Positions 8,957-17,809 are shown, numbered from the stretch's first letter. The stretch is 64,000 nucleotides of DNA from UBA5195 sp034432755 (GCA_034432755.1 DAOUBQ010000015.1:27385-91384), one strand, 5' to 3'. Notes: generated from the letters alone by a model not told the origin. Numbers and translations: made by a program.

Positions 8957-9796
8957 TTATCTGGCTGGGTGTAAGAATAGATGGATGCGTTCTGCCACCC
9001 TTTGCGGGGCTTCGAGTGGCAGGAGGTGGGTTGTTTTGGGTAAAGTTTCGATTTGGATGCGCGCGTTGAAACGGCGGGTGAGGAAGGCTGTGATTGGCAG
9101 GAAGGTGTCGGTTTCGGCGCCGCGCAAAATCAGGGTTGGTGTTTTGAGGCCGGGTAAGCCGCGCCACAGGTCGAAATCGCGCCAGACGCTGGTGTAATAG
9201 ATGTGCGCTTCCCATTCTGGGCTGTAACGTAGGGTGTAGCCGTTGTGGCTGGCTGGCTGGATGATGCCAGAAATATATACGCGGAGCGCGTTATCCTCCA
9301 GGTAGCGGAATGCCGGGCGGCGGCGGTAAGATGCGAAGGGACGTTCTAGGTCATCGAAGGTGCGGCGGCGTTTTTGGGCGGCGTGGATGAGCGGGTGCAG
9401 GCGATAGCCCAACCCCAGCGCGCGGACAAGATTCCATAGCACGATAACGCCCGGCGGGAAGAGAACCGGGTCGAGCAGGATGAGAGACTTAAACCGCTCT
9501 GGCGCTTTGAGCGCGGCGCGTAAGGCGGCAATTGCGCCCATTGAATGACCGATGACCACTGCCTGCCTGGTATTTCTTTCCTCAGTGAATTGCAGAAAAT
9601 CGGTGGAGAGTGGATACCAGTCAGATATCTCTTCGGGCTTTGCGCCTGGCCAGAGCGGGCGCTGATGCATGGCTGTGACGTGGTGGTGTTCCTTGAGTAT
9701 ATTTAACAGGGGCAGGTAGCAGGCGGGCGGGTAGCCGTTGGCGTGCAGGAAGTGCAATGCTGGCCCGTCGCCGCCGAAATCGGTGTAGGGAATCAT
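8957..9796 (-). CDS. Alpha/beta-fold hydrolase lying between CoA-transferase subunits
   Basis: 279-aa serine hydrolase. The oxyanion region is in HFLHANGYPP. The nucleophile elbow is GHSMGAI, the acid is probably in LILRGAETDTFLP, and the catalytic His is in KTTHLLPLEAP, so the triad is complete. It starts 4 bp after the CoA-transferase A gene and ends 49 bp before the B gene, which argues for co-transcription. A role as a thioesterase or esterase in the same acyl-CoA pathway would fit, but that is inference from position only. No signal peptide is seen, so it is probably cytoplasmic. Confidence 0.87.
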   Translation of the reverse strand: MIPYTDFGGDGPALHFLHANGYPPACYLPLLNILKEHHHVTAMHQRPLWPGAKPEEISDWYPLSTDFLQFTEERNTRQAVVIGHSMGAIAALRAALKAPERFKSLILLDPVLFPPGVIVLWNLVRALGLGYRLHPLIHAAQKRRRTFDDLERPFASYRRRPAFRYLEDNALRVYISGIIQPASHNGYTLRYSPEWEAHIYYTSVWRDFDLWRGLPGLKTPTLILRGAETDTFLPITAFLTRRFNARIQIETLPKTTHLLPLEAPQRVAERIHLFLHPAR

Positions 9797-9800
9797 CGTG

Positions 9801-10703
9801 TTAATAGCGTCCGTAGTTGATAGGTTCGCTCATCCGCGCCGCGACTTTAAGTTGCTCGTGTTTTTCTGCGCCGAGTTTGTCCCAATATTCTTCCCGGTCT
9901 TTCACGGTGTACACCCATTCTTGAAGGTACTGGCGGGTGGAATCGGAGTCGGATGAGATTTTGTCCCATGCCAGGTAAAACTCGTTATCGCGGTCGTAAT
10001 AGCCCTGGGCGTAACTGGGGTGAGCGGCATGAGGGACATGGCACACGGCACTGACGATGAAGCCGGGAATGAGGGTGCGGTTCGGGTCCGAGCGGATGAC
10101 GCTTTCTTCAACGATTTCTTCGGCGGTCAGGATGACCTTTTTCGCCGCGAAAGCGACCTCCTTCTGTTCGCCAACGATGCCCCACAGGTGAGCATTGCCT
10201 TGCGAATCGGCGCGCTGCACATGGATGATCGCCACATCGGGGTTGAGTGCCGGCACGGTGACCACTTCGCGCCCGCTGTAAGGGTCGGTGACGCGCTTGA
10301 TGCGCGGATTGGCTTTCTCCAAATCAGTTGCCCCGGTCTGATTCATTGGTAGAAAGGGCAGGCCGCTGGCCCCGGCTTGCAGGCGGGTAATCATGCCAAA
10401 GTGCGAGTATTCTTCCCATTCCAGTTGGCCTTTTTCAATGGCAGCGCGCACAATCCGCAGGCTGCCCACGCCGGGATTTCCCATATACGAGAAAATCACC
10501 TTGCGGGCGCAGCCGGCCGCCACCATCTGGTCGTAAATCAGGTCGGGCGTAGCGCGTGCCAGGGTCAGGTTGCGCTTGCCCTGCCGGATGATTTCATGCC
10601 CGGCGGCAAAGGGGATGAGATGGGTGAACCCGGCGGCATATAGCAGGTCGCCATCGTTCACAAATTGCGCAATTGCATCTTTAAGGGACATTAATTTGGT
10701 CAT
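9801..10703 (-). CDS. Class I CoA-transferase, alpha subunit (glutaconate CoA-transferase A-like)
   Basis: GctA-like subunit of 300 aa. It has an N-terminal phosphopantetheine-binding-type region (SLKDAIAQFVNDGDLLYAAGF), a middle region with FSYMGNPGVGS and LPMNQTGATDLEKANP, and a C-terminal helical segment (GYYDRDNEFYLAWDKISS) typical of the glutaconate branch. It pairs with the beta subunit at 8137-8907. A remnant of a second, paralogous A subunit lies at 63799. The unit probably exchanges CoA between acetyl-CoA and a mono- or dicarboxylic acid from amino-acid degradation. Confidence 0.88.
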   Translation of the reverse strand: MTKLMSLKDAIAQFVNDGDLLYAAGFTHLIPFAAGHEIIRQGKRNLTLARATPDLIYDQMVAAGCARKVIFSYMGNPGVGSLRIVRAAIEKGQLEWEEYSHFGMITRLQAGASGLPFLPMNQTGATDLEKANPRIKRVTDPYSGREVVTVPALNPDVAIIHVQRADSQGNAHLWGIVGEQKEVAFAAKKVILTAEEIVEESVIRSDPNRTLIPGFIVSAVCHVPHAAHPSYAQGYYDRDNEFYLAWDKISSDSDSTRQYLQEWVYTVKDREEYWDKLGAEKHEQLKVAARMSEPINYGRY

Positions 10704-10741
10704 GGATTTTCCTTTTGTTTGGCGTGTAGCCGTTATGTGAA

Positions 10742-11326
10742 TTACTTTTTCTTCTTGGCTTCTTTCTCTTTTTTTGCTTTCAGGCGCTTTTCATTGGCCT
10801 CGCGCATTCGTTGCCGCCATTTGCGAATGCCCTCGAAGCGTCCGGCAGAACTGGGCGGCGGCGCGGTCATGCGCAGGATGACCAGGCCGACGCCGATGCC
10901 GAGCGCCCCAATGCACAAAAAAGCCAGATAATTAAAGCTTTTCTGGCTTTGGATGTAATTTTCAATCTCTTTTTCGGTGATGGTCCTGGTTGGAATTCCA
11001 AGTCTTTGGGCGGTTTGGGAATTTGCCTCGTGGGTTTGCAGGGCTTGTACGCCATAAACAATATATTCCTGCGTGGCACGTAAACTTTCGGTTTTGATTC
11101 GGGTGGGTGTGGGCAGGTTTTGAGCCAGCGCGGTTTGGGCCCCCACTTCTTGGGTTTGCCGGGCCAGGGCTGCATACACCGTGTTGGTTTGTTTAGCAGC
11201 CAGGTTGGCGTTTGAGCGTGAAATGTCGGTCGAAATAAAAATCATCAGGGCGAATAGCCCGATGATGATGAAAAACGTTCCAATGCGCGAGATAAACTCC
11301 CGGCGGTCAATGGTTTGTTCGCCCAT
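10742..11326 (-). CDS. Hypothetical two-TM membrane protein with lysine-rich tail
   Basis: Unrecognised protein of 194 aa from the ATG at 11326, which has AAGGTG just upstream (a GTG six bases earlier is an alternative). An N-terminal membrane segment (FFIIIGLFALMIFIS) is followed by an extracytoplasmic helical region with two imperfect repeats (YAALARQTQEVGAQTALAQN and YGVQALQTHEANSQTAQRLG). A second membrane segment (YLAFLCIGALGIGVGLVIL) follows, then a strongly basic cytoplasmic tail rich in K/E ending KKEKEAKKKK. It lies 38 bp upstream of the CoA-transferase operon on the same strand but looks unrelated in function. Confidence 0.65.
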   Translation of the reverse strand: MGEQTIDRREFISRIGTFFIIIGLFALMIFISTDISRSNANLAAKQTNTVYAALARQTQEVGAQTALAQNLPTPTRIKTESLRATQEYIVYGVQALQTHEANSQTAQRLGIPTRTITEKEIENYIQSQKSFNYLAFLCIGALGIGVGLVILRMTAPPPSSAGRFEGIRKWRQRMREANEKRLKAKKEKEAKKKK

Positions 11327-11377
11327 GTTCACCTTCGCTATACTCTGGTTTCATGGGTCAAATTCTATCATGATGAG

Positions 11378-11509
11378 CTATTTTTCTTTCTTTGGCATTC
11401 TCGTGTTACACATCAAGAGATTGAGCAGGTAGATGACACCTGCCAGCAAGGTGACGGAAACCAGCGTGATGATTTCCTCAGCAAAGAGCATTAATTCCTC
11501 GAACCACAT
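11378..11509 (-). CDS. Possible 43-aa single-pass membrane peptide
   Basis: Short frame from ATG 11509 to TAG 11378. It encodes an acidic N-terminus, one strong hydrophobic segment (IITLVSVTLLAGVIYLLNLL) and a basic C-terminus (RMPKKEK), which is a plausible positive-inside small membrane protein. No clear ribosome-binding site is seen. A second ATG seven codons in is an alternative start. It may simply be chance. Confidence 0.3.
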   Translation of the reverse strand: MWFEELMLFAEEIITLVSVTLLAGVIYLLNLLMCNTRMPKKEK

Positions 11510-11528
11510 CGCTGTGGCGAGCCGCCTG

Positions 11529-11562
11529 CGCCGCTGGCAGTCTCCGGTTTCCACCAGCGGCG
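11529..11562. other. Hairpin between divergent genes
   Basis: Perfect 9-bp inverted repeat CGCCGCTGG / CCAGCGGCG with a 16-nt loop and no T tract. It sits between the minus-strand small ORF and the plus-strand B12 gene promoter. Its role is unknown. Confidence 0.45.
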
Positions 11563-11626
11563 GTTGTTGGGTCGAAACGAAAACTGGATTTTTTACCCTG
11601 CTTTAACTCTCCGCGCGGAATGGAAT

Positions 11627-11635
11627 TGGTATAAT
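11627..11635 (+). promoter_or_regulatory. Extended -10 promoter for the B12-protein gene
   Basis: TGGTATAAT is a perfect extended -10 (TGnTATAAT). No good -35 is visible. Transcription would begin near 11642, giving a leader of about 100 nt before the AAGGAG at 11731. Confidence 0.45.
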
Positions 11636-11742
11636 GATTTTGACAGGTTGAGCGAGATAGAGTTACTCGCGTTCTTTGCGTTGTACTGGTATCTGTGCAA
11701 GGAATCTATTGTTTGCAAGTCACGATAAGAAAGGAGTAGATG

Positions 11743-13413
11743 ATGACGAAAACGGTCATCGCCGCCGCCCTGGGCGAATGTGTCCATGTGGCGGGTGTAT
11801 CCAATTTCCTGCGCCTGGCCGAACAGGCGGGTTGGAAAACTATTTTCCTGGGGCCATCCGTCCCGGTTGAAACCCTGTTGGAGGCCGCCCGCAAAGAAAA
11901 CGCAGACCTGGTGGGCGTTTCGTATCGTCTGACGCCCGAAACCGGTGAACGCCTGCTCGGTCAGTTTGCCGAAGCCGCCAGCGACCTGCATGAAGCAGGC
12001 GTGCGATTTGCTTTTGCCGGTACGCCGCCTGTGGCCGAAAGGGCGGCAAAAATCGGCTTTTTCGAGAAGATATTCGATGGGAGCGAGGAACCCGAGCAGG
12101 TTCTTGCGTACCTGAAGGGACTCCCCGCCCAGGCCGCCACCGAGTCGGACTACCCGCAGACGACCACCGTGCGAATCGCATGGAAGTCGCCTTATCCCAT
12201 CCTGCGTCATCATTTTGGCCTGCCGACGATGGAAGCCACAATTGCAGGTATTGAGAAAATTGCTGAGGCCGAGGCGCTCGACCTGATTTCGCTTGGCACC
12301 GACCAGGACGCCCAGGAGAACTTTTTCCACCCGGAGCGACAGGACCCCCGTCGCAAGGGAGCAGGCGGCGTGCCGGTGCGCACCCCCGATGACTTCCGCG
12401 CCTTGTACCGGGCCAGTCGCCGTGGGAACTACCCCATGCTGCGAGCCTACTCTGGAACCGATGACTTTATCCGCTATGCCGAGGTGCTGACCGAGACGAT
12501 TCACAACGCTTGGTGTGCCATCCCGCTTTACTGGTTTAACCAGATGGACGGGCGCGGCCCCTGGGATTTGGAAGGCTCTATCCGCGAGCACCAGCAGGTC
12601 ATGGCCTGGTACGGCGAGCGAAATATCCCGGTCGAACTCAACGAGCCACACCACTGGGGCATGCGCGACGCGCCGGATGTGGTGTTCGTCGTCGCGGCTT
12701 TCCTTTCGGCTTATAACGCCAAAAAAAATGGCGTCAAAGACTACATCGCGCAGATGATGTTCAACAGCCCGCCCGGAACGAGCGATGCAATGGATTTGGC
12801 GAAGATGCTGGCGGTGATGGAGATGATTGCGCCGCTTTCTTCTGGCCAGGAAAAGAGGGAAACTGGGGAACCGGAAAACCGGAAAATCTTCAGAATCTGG
12901 AAGCAAACCCGCATTGGTCTGCTTTCACATCCGCTCGACCCTGATGCTGCGCGTGGACATTTAGCCGCCAGCACCTACCTGCAAATGGCCCTGCGACCGC
13001 ATATTTACCACATCGTCGGCCATACCGAAGCCCACCACGCGGCCACCGCCGATGACGTCATTGAAGCGGTTAAAATCGTGCGGCGCGCCATCAACAATGC
13101 GCTTGGCGCGCCTGATATGACCCAATCAACCGAGGTGCAGGAACGCAAAGAGCATCTTGTCTCTGAAGCGCGCGTTCTGCTCGATGCCATCCGGGAGATT
13201 GCCAGGCCGGGGGTGGATGACCCCTGGGCCGATGCCGCCACCCTGGCGAAATCGGTCACGATGGGGCTGATGGATGCGCCTCAGTTACAGAACAACCGGT
13301 TCGGGCGCGGCCAGATTCGGACACGCATTGTCAACGGGGCGTGCGAAGCCGTTGATGGCGAGGGACGCCCCATCCCGGAGAAAATCCGCATTCAACAGGC
13401 AAGGCGCAATTAA
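11743..13413 (+). CDS. Cobalamin-binding protein fused to glutamate-mutase-E-like barrel
   Basis: A 556-aa protein. Residues 1-130 form a B12-binding Rossmann domain like GlmS, with GECVHVAG at the position of the DxHxxG motif: the cobalt-ligand His and the Gly are kept but the Asp is Cys. The remainder (about 145-540) resembles the TIM barrel of methylaspartate mutase E (GLPTMEATIAGIEKI, then PLYWFNQMDGRGPWDLEGSI and ERNIPVELNEPHHWG). I infer an adenosylcobalamin-dependent carbon-skeleton isomerase of unassigned substrate; a corrinoid methyltransferase is less likely. Two ATGs abut; the second (11743) has better spacing to AAGGAG. About 17 residues encoded at 12851-12900 are a word-repeat insert. 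The next gene, 24 bp on, is an opine-dehydrogenase-like partner. Confidence 0.75.
   Translation: MTKTVIAAALGECVHVAGVSNFLRLAEQAGWKTIFLGPSVPVETLLEAARKENADLVGVSYRLTPETGERLLGQFAEAASDLHEAGVRFAFAGTPPVAERAAKIGFFEKIFDGSEEPEQVLAYLKGLPAQAATESDYPQTTTVRIAWKSPYPILRHHFGLPTMEATIAGIEKIAEAEALDLISLGTDQDAQENFFHPERQDPRRKGAGGVPVRTPDDFRALYRASRRGNYPMLRAYSGTDDFIRYAEVLTETIHNAWCAIPLYWFNQMDGRGPWDLEGSIREHQQVMAWYGERNIPVELNEPHHWGMRDAPDVVFVVAAFLSAYNAKKNGVKDYIAQMMFNSPPGTSDAMDLAKMLAVMEMIAPLSSGQEKRETGEPENRKIFRIWKQTRIGLLSHPLDPDAARGHLAASTYLQMALRPHIYHIVGHTEAHHAATADDVIEAVKIVRRAINNALGAPDMTQSTEVQERKEHLVSEARVLLDAIREIARPGVDDPWADAATLAKSVTMGLMDAPQLQNNRFGRGQIRTRIVNGACEAVDGEGRPIPEKIRIQQARRN
12851..12900. repeat. GGAAAACCGG-type word repeat within the B12-protein gene
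   Basis: A patch of repeated GGGAAACTGGGG, GGAACCGG and GGAAAACCGG units, translated as a charged insert (EKRETGEPENRKIF) inside the barrel domain. A related patch occurs in the M16 protease gene at 49084-49160. Confidence 0.55.
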
Positions 13414-13437
13414 TTCCGCCTTGCCAGGGAGAGCAAT

Positions 13438-14538
13438 ATGACCGAACGTTACACCGTACTTGGCGCTGGGCATGGCGGCAAAGCCATGGCCGCGCACCTG
13501 GCAAGCATGGGCGCACAGGTTGCCCTTTGGAACCGCTCGTTTGACCATATCGAGGTCATCAAAAAACGCGGTGGGATTGACCTGGAAATTCCCGATACCA
13601 GCACCCATACTTTTGGCAAACTTGAATTGGTCACCTCAGACATTGCGGAGGCGATTGGCTTTGCGCAGGTCATCATGGTCGTTTTGCCCTCTTCAGCCCA
13701 TGCTGATGTGGCAAAACTCGCCGCCCCGCACCTGAAAGATGGTCAGATTGTGATTCTGCACCCCGGCCGCACGCTGGGCGCGGTTGAGTTCGTGCGGGTG
13801 TTTCGCGCCAATGGCTGTACAGCCGATGTGACGGTGGCCGAGGCAGAGACGTTCATCTACGCCAGCCGTGCCGACGGCCCAGCTCAGGCGCGCATTTTCC
13901 GCATCAAGGAGGCTGTGCCGCTGGCCGCGCTCCCCTCTATGCGCAACGAATTGGTATTGGATGCCATCCATCACGCTTACCCGCAATATATTGATGGCGT
14001 GGATGTATTGCACACGGGGCTGAATAACATGGGAGCGATTTTTCATCCAGCCTTGACCTTGCTCAACGCTGGTTGGATTGAGCATACGCATGGTGATTAC
14101 CAGTTCTATATTGATGGGGTAACGCCCTCGGTCGCCCGCGCTCTGGAGGTGTTAGACCGTGAGCGGGTGACGGTGGCTTCGGCGGTAGGTATCCGGGCCC
14201 GTACCGCGCTGGAATGGCTAAAGCTGGCCTACGACACGACTGGTGCCGACCTGTATGAGGCCATTCACAACCAGCCGGGCTACTACGGTATTAAAGCCCC
14301 GCCCACGCTCAATCACCGCTATATCTTTGAGGATGTGCCGATGAGCCTGGTGCCGATTGCCTCGCTGGGAATGCGCTATGGCGTGAGTGTGCGTGGGATG
14401 GAAAGCGTCATCCGGCTGTGCAGCATCATCCATAAAACCGATTATTGGCGGCGCGGACGCACGGTGGAGAAACTTGGATTGGAGCAGTGGAGCGTGAGCG
14501 AGCTGACGCGTTTTGTGCAAGAAGGGATCATTGATTAG
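13438..14538 (+). CDS. NAD/NADP octopine/nopaline (opine) dehydrogenase family protein
   Basis: 366-aa two-domain dehydrogenase. An N-terminal Rossmann motif GAGHGGKAMAAHL (about residues 8-20) is followed by VVLPSSAHADVAK. The C-terminal opine-dehydrogenase domain has HTGLNNMGAIFHPALTLLNAGWIE, where the family's catalytic His lies, and continues through YYGIKAPPTLNHRYIFEDVPMSLVPIASLG, a hallmark of the family. It follows the B12 fusion protein by 24 bp with a GGGAGAG ribosome-binding site, so the two are one operon. Family members reduce imines formed from an amino acid and a 2-oxoacid; the real substrate here is unknown. Confidence 0.85.
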   Translation: MTERYTVLGAGHGGKAMAAHLASMGAQVALWNRSFDHIEVIKKRGGIDLEIPDTSTHTFGKLELVTSDIAEAIGFAQVIMVVLPSSAHADVAKLAAPHLKDGQIVILHPGRTLGAVEFVRVFRANGCTADVTVAEAETFIYASRADGPAQARIFRIKEAVPLAALPSMRNELVLDAIHHAYPQYIDGVDVLHTGLNNMGAIFHPALTLLNAGWIEHTHGDYQFYIDGVTPSVARALEVLDRERVTVASAVGIRARTALEWLKLAYDTTGADLYEAIHNQPGYYGIKAPPTLNHRYIFEDVPMSLVPIASLGMRYGVSVRGMESVIRLCSIIHKTDYWRRGRTVEKLGLEQWSVSELTRFVQEGIID

Positions 14539-14814
14539 CCATCACACTGTACAGAATTGTCTGTTTCAGCGAGAAACCATCCCCTACAACCGCAAAAATA
14601 CGCGCCGCCATTGGGATTTGCCCTCCTGCCCATGGCGCGTGCCAGCCGCAAGGTGACTTCGACCACTTTGGGCTGGATGTTGGGCAAACTGGCCGGGTTG
14701 CCGCGATAGTTCTTGAGCGCAGCCTCGTATTTTGTTATCAGGTTGCTATCGGCTATTTCCTGATTTTCCGATTTCCCCAAATATTTCCCCAAAACTGTTG
14801 TACAATTCTTTCCC
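14539..14814. other. Intergenic region upstream of glgA
   Basis: 276 bp without a supported gene. It holds a TACAAT -10-like hexamer at 14801-14806, only 8 nt before the glgA ATG, and no ribosome-binding site. A minus-strand open frame crosses it but has no start signal and no recognisable family. Confidence 0.5.
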
Positions 14815-16227
14815 ATGAAACCATTGCGCATTCTCTTCCTGGCCTCCGAAGCCGACCCCTTTGTCAAAGTCGGCGGCCTGGGTGACGTGGCAGGGTCCCT
14901 GCCCTATGCTTTGCAGTCGCTCGGTGACGGCGTTGATGTCCGCCTCGTTATCCCCTTCCACACCTCTATTCGTGCCGAGGGATTGAACCTGGTGCGCGAG
15001 ACCGTCTTCACCATTCCCCATTATGGGCGCGAAATTCCTGCTCAGGTATTTTGCACCGACGTTAAAGGCCTCCCGGTCTACCTGATTTCCGGCGCGCCAG
15101 TCACGGGTTCTCTCAAAGTGTATGACCCTAACCCGCAGGCTGACGGAGAGAAATACGTTTTTTTCTCCATTGCCGCCCTCGAAATGGCGCGCCGGCTTGA
15201 TTGGCGTCCCGACATCGTTCACGCCAACGACTGGCATACCGCGCCCGCCGTCTATGAAGTCCGTCGGATGCAAGACGACCCATTCTGGAAAGGCGTCAGG
15301 ACCGTTTTTTCGGTGCATAACCTGGGCTACATGGGCGCAGAAGCTGAAAATGCGCTCCTGGCTTACGGCCTGCCGCCGGTTGAGGAGCCGCTCTTGCCTG
15401 AGTGGGCCCGCCGCCAGCCGATGGGACAGGCCCTGTGGGCGGCGGATTCTATCGTGGCCGTATCCCCTTCCTACGCCGAAGAAATCCAGACCCCCGAATA
15501 TGGCTACGGACTGGAAACCTACCTGCAAGCCCACCGCACCAAAATCACCGGCATCGTCAACGGCATTGATTATTCCCTGTGGAACCCCGCCAAAGACAGC
15601 GCGCTCGAGTCCAACTTCGATGCATCCTGCCTCGACGAACGCGCCCGCAACAAGTCCAGCCTGCAAGCCCAATTTGCGCTTACCGAAATGCCCAATGCCC
15701 CCCTTCTGGCGATGGTCACGCGCTTTGACTTTCAAAAAGGGGTTGATATCGCTCTCAACGCCCTGCGCATGGTCACGGCCCAGCCCTGGCAGGCCATCCT
15801 GCTTGGCACGGGCAATGCCTCGCTCGAAGAAGCCGCCCGCCTGCTCGAAGCCAATTTCCCCAATCGCGTTGCGGCTGTCGTTCGCTTCGACACGCGGATT
15901 TCCCGCCAGATTTACGGCGGAGCCGACTTGTTGCTCATGCCCTCCCGTTACGAACCCTGCGGCCTGGCGCAGATGATAGCCATGCGCTATGGCGCCATCC
16001 CCCTCGCGCGCGCTACCGGCGGCTTGCGCGATACCATTGCCGATGGTCGCACCGGCTTCCTGTTCGCCGATTCGTCCCCTTCCGTCATGGCCGCCACCAT
16101 CCGCCGCGCCATTCATGTCTACCGCAACCGCCAAACCTGGCAGTCGATGCAGCGCGCCGCCATGGCCGAAGATTTCTCCTGGGAGAAATCGGCCCGGCAG
16201 TATGTTGAGTTATACAGGTCGTTATAA
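14815..16227 (+). CDS. glgA: Glycogen synthase (ADP-glucose type, GT5)
   Basis: Elongates alpha-1,4-glucan from ADP-glucose. The N-terminus MKPLRILFLASEADPFVKVGGLGD contains the KxGGLGD sugar-nucleotide motif (about residues 18-24). HDW-type elements follow (IVHANDWHTA, then FSVHNLGYMG), with the C-terminal donor-binding region RYEPCGLAQMIAMRYGAIPLARATGGL. Length 470 aa is normal. There is no Shine-Dalgarno, and a TACAAT box sits 8 nt before the ATG, so the mRNA may be leaderless or nearly so. malQ follows by 61 bp, making a glycogen synthesis and remodelling unit. Confidence 0.95.
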   Translation: MKPLRILFLASEADPFVKVGGLGDVAGSLPYALQSLGDGVDVRLVIPFHTSIRAEGLNLVRETVFTIPHYGREIPAQVFCTDVKGLPVYLISGAPVTGSLKVYDPNPQADGEKYVFFSIAALEMARRLDWRPDIVHANDWHTAPAVYEVRRMQDDPFWKGVRTVFSVHNLGYMGAEAENALLAYGLPPVEEPLLPEWARRQPMGQALWAADSIVAVSPSYAEEIQTPEYGYGLETYLQAHRTKITGIVNGIDYSLWNPAKDSALESNFDASCLDERARNKSSLQAQFALTEMPNAPLLAMVTRFDFQKGVDIALNALRMVTAQPWQAILLGTGNASLEEAARLLEANFPNRVAAVVRFDTRISRQIYGGADLLLMPSRYEPCGLAQMIAMRYGAIPLARATGGLRDTIADGRTGFLFADSSPSVMAATIRRAIHVYRNRQTWQSMQRAAMAEDFSWEKSARQYVELYRSL

Positions 16228-16288
16228 TTTATCCATTCCTTGCGGCTTGCCGCGAGAGTTCAAAAACAGACTCCAAAGCGAGACTTCT

Positions 16289-17794
16289 ATGACCTTCAAG
16301 CGTTCTTCTGGCATTCTCCTGCACCCCACCAGTTTCTCTGGCCCCTACGGAATTGGCGACCTGGGCCCCGCCGCCTATCGTTTCATTGACGACCTGGCCG
16401 AAACCGGCTGCAAACTTTGGCAGGTTCTTCCGCTCGGCCCCACTGGCTATGGCGATTCACCCTACCAGTGCTTTTCGGCCTTTGCAGGCAACCCATACCT
16501 GGTCAGCCCCGATTTCCTCAAGAACGATGGCCTGCTGGCTGATGAGGACTTCAGCGATATGCCCGCCTGGCCCGAAAACCGGGTAGATTTTGGGATGCTT
16601 TACCAGTGGAAGCCATCCCTGTTGGATAAGGCCTATCGCCGCTTTGAGTCGATGCCCGATACCCCCCTGCGGGCTGAGTTCGAGTCCTTCTGCGCTGAAA
16701 ACGATTCTTGGCTTTCAGATTTTGCCCTGTTCATGGCCCTCAAAGACCAAAACGGCGGCGCGGCCTGGAATGAGTGGCCAGAACCCCTGCGCCGGCGCGA
16801 ATCGAAAGCCCTCGCCCAAGCCCGTCAAAAACACGCCGACGCCATCCGCCGCCAGCAGTTCCGTCAGTTCCTGTTCTTTCGCCAGTGGAATGCCCTGCGC
16901 GGTTACGTCCACAGTAAAGGGATACAAATCATCGGCGATATCCCCATCTTCGTGGCGATGGACTCCGCGGATGCCTGGGCCAATCCCGGCCTGTTTGACC
17001 TGGACGAAACCGGCAAGCCGACTGTCGTGGCGGGCGTCCCACCAGATTACTTCTCGCCGACCGGCCAGTTGTGGGGCAACCCCCTTTATCGCTGGGATGT
17101 GCATAAGAAAAGCGGCTATCAATGGTGGATTGCTCGCATTCGCGCCACCCTCAGCATGGTGGATATTGTGCGCATTGACCACTTTCGCGGCTTTGCCGGT
17201 TACTGGGAAATCCCCGGCGGCGCGCCAACCGCCCAAAACGGACGTTGGGTGCCTGGCCCCGGCCTCGACCTGTTTATTGCCATTCGGGAAGCCCTCGGCG
17301 ACCCCTCGAGCCTCGGGGCGGGCCTGCCCATCATCGCCGAAGATTTGGGCGAAATTACCCCCGATGTCATCGAACTGCGCGATACGCTCGGCCTGCCCGG
17401 CATGAAAATCTACCAATTCGGCTTTTCCGGCCCCGATAACCCCTTCTTGCCGCATCATTACCCGCGCAACTGCGTGGTCTATACCGGCACGCACGACAAC
17501 GACACCGCTTGGGGTTGGTATCGCACCGCGCCCCAGCATGAACTCGATTTTGCCCGCCGCTACCTCAACACCAGCGGCAATGATTTTGCGTGGGACCTGA
17601 TTCGCTCGGCCTGGGCTTCGGTGGCCGTCTTTGCCCTGGCACCCTTGCAGGACTTTATGAACCTCGGCACCGAAGCGCGCATGAACTTCCCCGGCAAAGT
17701 GGGCGGCTTTTGGTCGTGGAGAATGCCCGAAGGCAGCTTGGCCGATGACCTGAAATGGCGCATCCGGGAATTAAATTATCTTTATCAGCGTTAA
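16289..17794 (+). CDS. malQ: 4-alpha-glucanotransferase (amylomaltase, GH77)
   Basis: Disproportionates alpha-1,4-glucans. The start ATG at 16289 gives MTFKRSSGILLHPTSF, matching family starts; the frame is open further upstream only because it overlaps glgA. GH77 motifs are present: KLWQVLPLGPTGYGDSPYQ, then GDIPIFVAMDSADAWANP, PPDYFSPTGQLWGNPLYRWD, VDIVRIDHFRGF (nucleophile Asp), IIAEDLGEITPDV (acid/base Glu) and YTGTHDNDTAWGW. Length is 501 aa, as expected. It ends just before a strong terminator, so the glgA-malQ unit stops there. Confidence 0.96.
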   Translation: MTFKRSSGILLHPTSFSGPYGIGDLGPAAYRFIDDLAETGCKLWQVLPLGPTGYGDSPYQCFSAFAGNPYLVSPDFLKNDGLLADEDFSDMPAWPENRVDFGMLYQWKPSLLDKAYRRFESMPDTPLRAEFESFCAENDSWLSDFALFMALKDQNGGAAWNEWPEPLRRRESKALAQARQKHADAIRRQQFRQFLFFRQWNALRGYVHSKGIQIIGDIPIFVAMDSADAWANPGLFDLDETGKPTVVAGVPPDYFSPTGQLWGNPLYRWDVHKKSGYQWWIARIRATLSMVDIVRIDHFRGFAGYWEIPGGAPTAQNGRWVPGPGLDLFIAIREALGDPSSLGAGLPIIAEDLGEITPDVIELRDTLGLPGMKIYQFGFSGPDNPFLPHHYPRNCVVYTGTHDNDTAWGWYRTAPQHELDFARRYLNTSGNDFAWDLIRSAWASVAVFALAPLQDFMNLGTEARMNFPGKVGGFWSWRMPEGSLADDLKWRIRELNYLYQR

Positions 17795-17809
17795 ACGTTA
17801 CGAAACGAA

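Noticed and set aside
11593..12906. Long minus-strand open frame (437 codons) opposite the B12-protein gene
   Set aside because: It lies fully antisense to a gene with clear family motifs, has biased low-complexity composition and no ribosome-binding site.
14684..14706. GGGCAAAC...GGGTTGCC resembling pieces of a c-di-GMP-I aptamer
   Set aside because: The two motifs are adjacent and form only a simple hairpin; the tetraloop, receptor and GCAAA elements are missing.
14535..14867. Minus-strand frame of 110 codons in the opine dehydrogenase-glgA gap
   Set aside because: It runs into the glgA start on the other strand, has no start signal and no recognised family. A decayed gene is possible but not supported.
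14746..16134. Long minus-strand open frame (462 codons) opposite glgA
   Set aside because: Antisense shadow of glgA caused by GC-rich third positions; no domain is recognisable.
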